A DNA stretch of 64,000 nt from Dehalococcoidia bacterium (GTDB lineage: Bacteria; Chloroflexota; Dehalococcoidia; DSTF01; JACRBR01). The translations under genes and the position numbers were made by a program. Below, one piece after another: positions 60,464 to 64,000 of this stretch (within the stretch, counting starts at the first letter, position 1; each line of letters opens with the position of its first letter). Below the pieces are notes generated by a model. That model was not told the origin of the DNA and searched no databases. It saw only the letters and a list, made by a program, of their open reading frames with translations. The stretch is from positions 119,537 through 183,536 of the forward strand of contig JADMII010000001.1 in assembly GCA_015478665.1 (NCBI GenBank), written 5' to 3'.

Positions 60464-61912
60464 TCAGTTCCCGGCGCGCGAGACGATGGCGCGTGAACTG
60501 TCCGGTGCCCAGTCCACGTAACTACAGAATCCGTCGCTGTCACTCGCGTGTGGCGGCAACGCTGCGAGTTCCTTCCAAGGCGTACCAGCGGCCACCTGCG
60601 TATCGAACAGCGCACACCGTTCGCCCGCATCCGCGCCCACATATGCAATCACGTACCGACCATCGGGTGAGAAGGAGACACAGCAGGAGTGCTCGATGAT
60701 GTCAGGTACCGAGTGCTTCCCAACCCCGAGCGTGACGAGGAGGTCGGTACTGCTCGGGTACGAGGGGTCGCCTTGCGCAGCATTCGCGAAGGTCACCATT
60801 AGTGTTCCCGGCCCTGCCCACTCTGCTCCGGTCAGGCGACCTTCGTAGTCGTGCCAGATGACGTTGTTGCTGAGGTCGGTACCGTAGACCTCGAATGCGA
60901 GTTGCCGATGACAGTCCGGCGTCGGCGTCGTCTCGCATCCCGCCTGCCGCGATAGCAACAGGTACTTGCCGTCCGGCGACCATGTCTCGGCACCCATCAT
61001 GTTCAGGAACCCGGATGATTCCCGCTGAAACTGTATGGACATGGCCGAACCGCACCCGTTGTCATCCACTCCCCGGCACTGGCTAGTCATGACGTTGACA
61101 TAGTCATGAACAGTGTTCTCTTTGTCAGAGCCGCCAGTCAGGCGAAACGCGATGTGCGCGCCATCGGGCGAGACTCTGGCGTCGGATACGATGCCAATGT
61201 CTAACGCATTCGCCTTGTCTGACGTGAGGCTGACGATGTGTGCGTGACCAGACTCGACGATGACGGCCCAGTCACCGTTCGGCGCGGCATCAACGAGGGC
61301 GTCGGATGCCGCGAGTTGGCGAAGCGTAGCGCCATCCGCCGACAGGAGCATCCACGGCCCGAATGCGTTCCCTTGGTCTGTGCGCGCTATGAAGCGGTCG
61401 CCACCGGCCCATTCCGCATAGGCGGCGGGCGCTGAGACCGGTACGCGTGTGGCGGCGTGCGCTGTGAGGTCGAAGACGAGGATGCCCGGCGCGGTCGATG
61501 CGTGCGAGTCGTTGATTGTCCATGCCCCGCCATTTGCATCTCCGTCTGGTGTCGCACCACACGACGAGCGCGTGACGCCCCACGCGAGTGCAGCGATGGT
61601 ACCGACCACGACGACGACACCAGCACCGGCGAGCACGCGCGCAACGGTGTGTACAGGCGAGATGTTGCGCCGCGCCAGAAGTGATGTAAGCCACGCCCCG
61701 CGCCTCTCAGGTCGCCAACGCGCTGCCTGTCCCCGTGAAGCGACTCCGAGCTTGCTGAGAATCTCAGAGACGTGGAACTTTGCGGTGGCAAGCGTGACGC
61801 CGAGGCGCTGGGAAATCTCGTCGTTGCTCAGGCCGTCGCGAAGGAGGCCGAGCACCTCCCACTCGCGCGGCGTAGGTACGTCCGGGTGTCGGGGCCGACC
61901 ACGCCTCTCCAT
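60464..61912 (-). CDS. LuxR-type HTH membrane regulator with external beta-propeller
   Basis: The 482-residue protein starts with a LuxR-type HTH: VPTPREWEVLGLLRDGLSND then EISQRLGVTLATAKFHVSEI and LSKLGVASRGQA. A membrane helix follows (VARVLAGAGVVVVVGTIAAL, about 86-108), then a TolB/PD40-like propeller with repeated VSPDGAHIAF, WSPDGKYLLL and FSPDGRYVIAY. DNA binding is inside and the propeller outside, so it looks like a one-component membrane sensor. Signal and targets are unknown. The start is chosen where the HTH begins; TATCCT lies nine bases upstream. Confidence 0.8.
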   Translation of the reverse strand: MERRGRPRHPDVPTPREWEVLGLLRDGLSNDEISQRLGVTLATAKFHVSEILSKLGVASRGQAARWRPERRGAWLTSLLARRNISPVHTVARVLAGAGVVVVVGTIAALAWGVTRSSCGATPDGDANGGAWTINDSHASTAPGILVFDLTAHAATRVPVSAPAAYAEWAGGDRFIARTDQGNAFGPWMLLSADGATLRQLAASDALVDAAPNGDWAVIVESGHAHIVSLTSDKANALDIGIVSDARVSPDGAHIAFRLTGGSDKENTVHDYVNVMTSQCRGVDDNGCGSAMSIQFQRESSGFLNMMGAETWSPDGKYLLLSRQAGCETTPTPDCHRQLAFEVYGTDLSNNVIWHDYEGRLTGAEWAGPGTLMVTFANAAQGDPSYPSSTDLLVTLGVGKHSVPDIIEHSCCVSFSPDGRYVIAYVGADAGERCALFDTQVAAGTPWKELAALPPHASDSDGFCSYVDWAPDSSRAIVSRAGN

Positions 61913-61921
61913 CGTGCGCAT

Positions 61922-61927
61922 AGGATA
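61922..61927 (-). promoter_or_regulatory. -10 box TATCCT before the LuxR-type regulator
   Basis: CCTATCCT on the minus strand is nine bases from the chosen ATG, again consistent with a leaderless or nearly leaderless mRNA. Confidence 0.35.
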
Positions 61928-61949
61928 GGGCTGAGAGCACCGATTTACA

Positions 61950-62231
61950 CTAGTCTTCGCCCGAGAACGCATCGGTGAGCCAGTCGGGCAGCGCCTGCCG
62001 TTGGTGTTCTGCGCGCACCCATTCAGCCGCCTCGCGGTGTAGCTCGTCTCGCTGCACCCGCTCATACACGATGAGCCACTTCCGCACGTTGTGCTCCAGA
62101 TACTCGGCGTCACACACATGCGTCCCGTCGTCCGGCACGAGCAGTTGGCAGGTCAGGCACGCGGGAACGTCATCGCTCGGGCAGCCGCAGCCCACGCCTC
62201 CTTCTTGTAGTCCCTTGCAGATGTCCAACAT
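61950..62231 (-). CDS. small Cys-rich protein, 93 aa
   Basis: It begins MLDICKGLQEGGVGCGCPSD and has CLTCQLLVPDDGTHVC. The cysteines (GCGC, CLTC, VC) are consistent with a small zinc site. The C-terminal half is a charged helix (HREAAEWVRAEHQRQ). AAGGGGTGCG precedes the ATG. It stops 38 bases before the LuxR-type gene, on the same strand. No family recognised. Confidence 0.55.
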   Translation of the reverse strand: MLDICKGLQEGGVGCGCPSDDVPACLTCQLLVPDDGTHVCDAEYLEHNVRKWLIVYERVQRDELHREAAEWVRAEHQRQALPDWLTDAFSGED

Positions 62232-62961
62232 CGCACCCCTTCGCTGAAGACCCGTAAGAGTTCAACGCTGTGAACCGAGAAGCATTACACGAACTCGCAC
62301 CAACAGGGTGATTGACACCGACATCGGGCGCGGTTAGCTAACGGGGTAGCAAACATTGGGGGAGCAACCTCTTGCGGAAGTGGCGTGTCCTCGTCATCGC
62401 AGATAACGAGCCGATGGTGCGCTTGATGACATGGGCGCTGCGCGCGCAGTGACTCAGACTCGCTTCACGCAGGAGCCGAAGCTCTAGCCGCCGGTAAGCG
62501 AGGGCTGTAGGCGCGGGCGAACGGTCGGTCTCATTGGTGTTCCCAGCCGTCCCGGCGACGAGCAGCGGGTCAAGCGCGTTCGATTGCCGCTTTTGCACGA
62601 AAGCAGCAGTGAGCAGACTCGGTACTTCGGCCCCGTTCGTACGTCGCACCAGCGCGGCCAAGCGAGGTCAGACCGGGGCCTCCGCCATGTCCGCTTTCAG
62701 CACAAAGCGGACACCCGCAGTCTCGCTACTTTGCGGACTCGCTCCAACAGCACCTGCGTGCTCGGCAATCAGTCGCTCTAGAACGCCGTGATAAACGGCC
62801 CGCCACGCTCACATAATCGTCGAGATCATCCTTCTAGTCTTCTAAGTCTCGTCGGGCAGCAATGACGCAGCCCGATTCGCGGTGTACGCTCGGCGTTCGG
62901 GTGCGCGCCGCGCTCCCCGTTTGGTGGCGCGTTGCATGCCCTGAGCGGGCGTTGGCGGCCC
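62232..62961. other. 730-bp region without a supported gene
   Basis: Short open frames exist on both strands but none has a ribosome-binding site or protein-like composition. The region contains the palindromic element at 62688-62713. The right edge holds only the 3' flank of the last gene. Confidence 0.45.
62688..62713. repeat. TGTCCGCTTT palindromic mini-element
   Basis: TGTCCGCTTT (62688-62697) and AAAGCGGACA (62704-62713) are exact inverted repeats around CAGCAC. The same palindrome, often read as a VRF..KAD peptide, is dispersed in many copies in rhizobial and other genomes as far as I recall; the flanks here encode RFVLKADM and VRFQHKAD in two frames. That makes a short mobile or repetitive element likely. 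Confidence 0.5.
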
Positions 62962-64000
62962 TCACGTCCCGCTCAGGGCGCTCCCGGACTGCGAAGCAAC
63001 GATCGATGGCGTGTTGGCGGAAGGCACACGCAGCGTTGCGAGCCTTACGTCGGCGGTCGTACGTTCCACCTCATGCCTGAAGATCGTCCCACGTTCTAGC
63101 GCTGATCGAACGTCGCGCGCGCCCCGAGACAGTTCCTCTCGGGTCACATGGCGTGACATCGCGTGGTGGTAGGCCGTCTCGTTTACAAGCGTGAAGCGAT
63201 CGATGATGTGCCCAACTTCGGCGATCCGTTCGGACTTCGCTACGCCGTTCACGAGTACGTCGTAGCCGGGGCCGATCCCGTCGAATAGCCGCTGAACGCG
63301 CGCGAGATTTGCGTACCACTCTGCGTCAGTGCGGAAGGTGGCGAAGTCCAGTGAGAACGTATGCAGGTCGGGCCACCTGCGAAGTTCAGCGATCCAATCA
63401 TCCACGTCCCTATTAAGGAAAAAAGAAACATGAGGCCGGGTGATCACGTCCCGATAAGCGAATGCCTCGAACCAGCGTATCGTCCGAGCTATGTTGCTAC
63501 GGTGCTCAAGGCGTGTGTCGTTCAACCACAAGGACAGATTGGAGACGGTGACCAGATCGTACCCGGCGTCGCCGAGGGCGCTGGCGAGAGCATCGATACG
63601 CGCCCACCGCAGTTCAAGCACGTCATCACGCTGGAACCCCGTGACGATGAGCTTGGTGTCGGGTGCCACGTGAAGCCGCTGCTGTGCTTCCGCGCGTGTG
63701 TAGAGGCGCTTCGATGTCGCGATGCGGTCGAGCGGCAAGGCGAGTGCGGGCCAGTCGATATTGAGCACCTGCGCCTCGAACAGGACGCGCGGGACGAAGA
63801 CCGGAAGCTCGGGTTGTAGCTGCGTCTTCACGTCGCGAAAAGTGATGTCGAGTCCGCCGGATGCCGCTAAGATTTCGGGCAGCCTCGGGTTGAGGGGATG
63901 CGCAACATCCCGATCTCGCAACGGCTCACTGAACTCGTTGTGACACCCGTACTCTGTCGCGCCCTCGTCGCAGATACTATTGGCAGGACAGCCTTTGCAA
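62962..64000 (-). CDS. unknown protein with N-terminal Cys cluster, cut by the window edge
   Basis: The frame runs off the right end of the window; 346 codons are visible. At the left-most visible N-terminal part there is CKGCPANSICDEGATEYGCH, a dense cysteine motif that could hold iron-sulfur or zinc. The rest has [40 protein letters not shown] and VNETAYHHAMSRHVTREELS. It faintly recalls DUF4417-like or radical-SAM-like barrels from phages, but I cannot assign it. A tail of about 30 residues after the helices is low in complexity. Confidence 0.6.
   Translation of the reverse strand, partial: CKGCPANSICDEGATEYGCHNEFSEPLRDRDVAHPLNPRLPEILAASGGLDITFRDVKTQLQPELPVFVPRVLFEAQVLNIDWPALALPLDRIATSKRLYTRAEAQQRLHVAPDTKLIVTGFQRDDVLELRWARIDALASALGDAGYDLVTVSNLSLWLNDTRLEHRSNIARTIRWFEAFAYRDVITRPHVSFFLNRDVDDWIAELRRWPDLHTFSLDFATFRTDAEWYANLARVQRLFDGIGPGYDVLVNGVAKSERIAEVGHIIDRFTLVNETAYHHAMSRHVTREELSRGARDVRSALERGTIFRHEVERTTADVRLATLRVPSANTPSIVASQSGSALSGT

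Noticed and set aside
62338..62661. 107-codon minus-strand frame left of the palindromic element
   Set aside because: No ribosome-binding site, repetitive Arg/Leu composition, and the area carries repeat-element sequence.
40924..64000. Search for the right attachment site (copy of the tRNA-Asn 3' end)
   Set aside because: No stretch matching GGTTCGAGTCCTGCCCGG was found by eye; the right end of the element is not placed.
1..64000. CRISPR arrays, rRNA genes and known riboswitches
   Set aside because: No regularly spaced repeats, no rRNA sequence and no recognisable riboswitch core were seen.

Overview
The window is high-GC bacterial DNA, about 70 % by eye up to 41 kb and visibly lower, nearer 60 %, after that. 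The gene set suggests an uncultured Chloroflexota (Dehalococcoidia-like) genome. The hints are a MalT/BTAD-type giant regulator, a TatA with a zinc-ribbon tail, a separate nuoG/nuoI-like pair, crotonyl-CoA carboxylase/reductase, an ADP-forming acyl-CoA synthetase split into two subunits, and many membrane-anchored one-component regulators. This placement is inference; there is no rRNA or other phylogenetic marker here apart from proteins.

Positions 1-40.9 kb look chromosomal. In order: a GH3 glycosidase fused through a transmembrane segment to a winged-helix domain; a truncated DUF72 gene; a MalT/BTAD regulator; several small unknowns, including a 21-residue Lys-rich microprotein; a pseudo-ATPase; a glycosyltransferase-like gene; TatA; a pair of related membrane proteins; an HD hydrolase; the two acyl-CoA synthetase subunits; ComEC; RNase PH; a HIT protein; DUF1015; argG with a lipoprotein hydrolase; a metal-transport operon (soluble MgtE-N/CBS protein plus an NRAMP-family transporter); nuoI-nuoG; a lipid kinase; ccr; a peptide-type ABC system (binding protein plus two permeases); a methyltransferase; tRNA-Gln; DUF3467; and tRNA-Asn.

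From about 40.94 kb, directly behind the tRNA-Asn gene, an integrated element begins with a terminator, a tandem 11-bp repeat, a tyrosine integrase and an excisionase-like HTH. It carries a second tyrosine recombinase, a primase-helicase replication protein beside an origin-like inverted repeat, two HNH-like small proteins, and cargo that looks defensive: an Mrr-type nuclease, a DUF2726 putative nuclease and a TIR-domain protein with an unrecognised N-terminal half. Several lipoproteins of unknown role lie among them. No capsid, terminase or conjugation genes are visible and no second attachment site was found, so the right end may lie beyond the window. From about 57.8 kb onward (XRE regulator, flavin-fold protein, a three-gene lipoprotein/hydrolase operon, a LuxR-type membrane regulator with a beta-propeller) it is unclear whether the DNA is still element or flanking chromosome.

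A recurring theme is transcription. At least nine genes have a TAnnnT-like -10 box only 5-8 nt before the start codon and no ribosome-binding site, and two more are close to this, suggesting widespread leaderless mRNAs. Other genes have an extended TGCTAnnnT box farther upstream. Three genes (NRAMP, an Excalibur lipoprotein, a GNAT acetyltransferase) show frame disruptions that are either real mutations or sequence errors.
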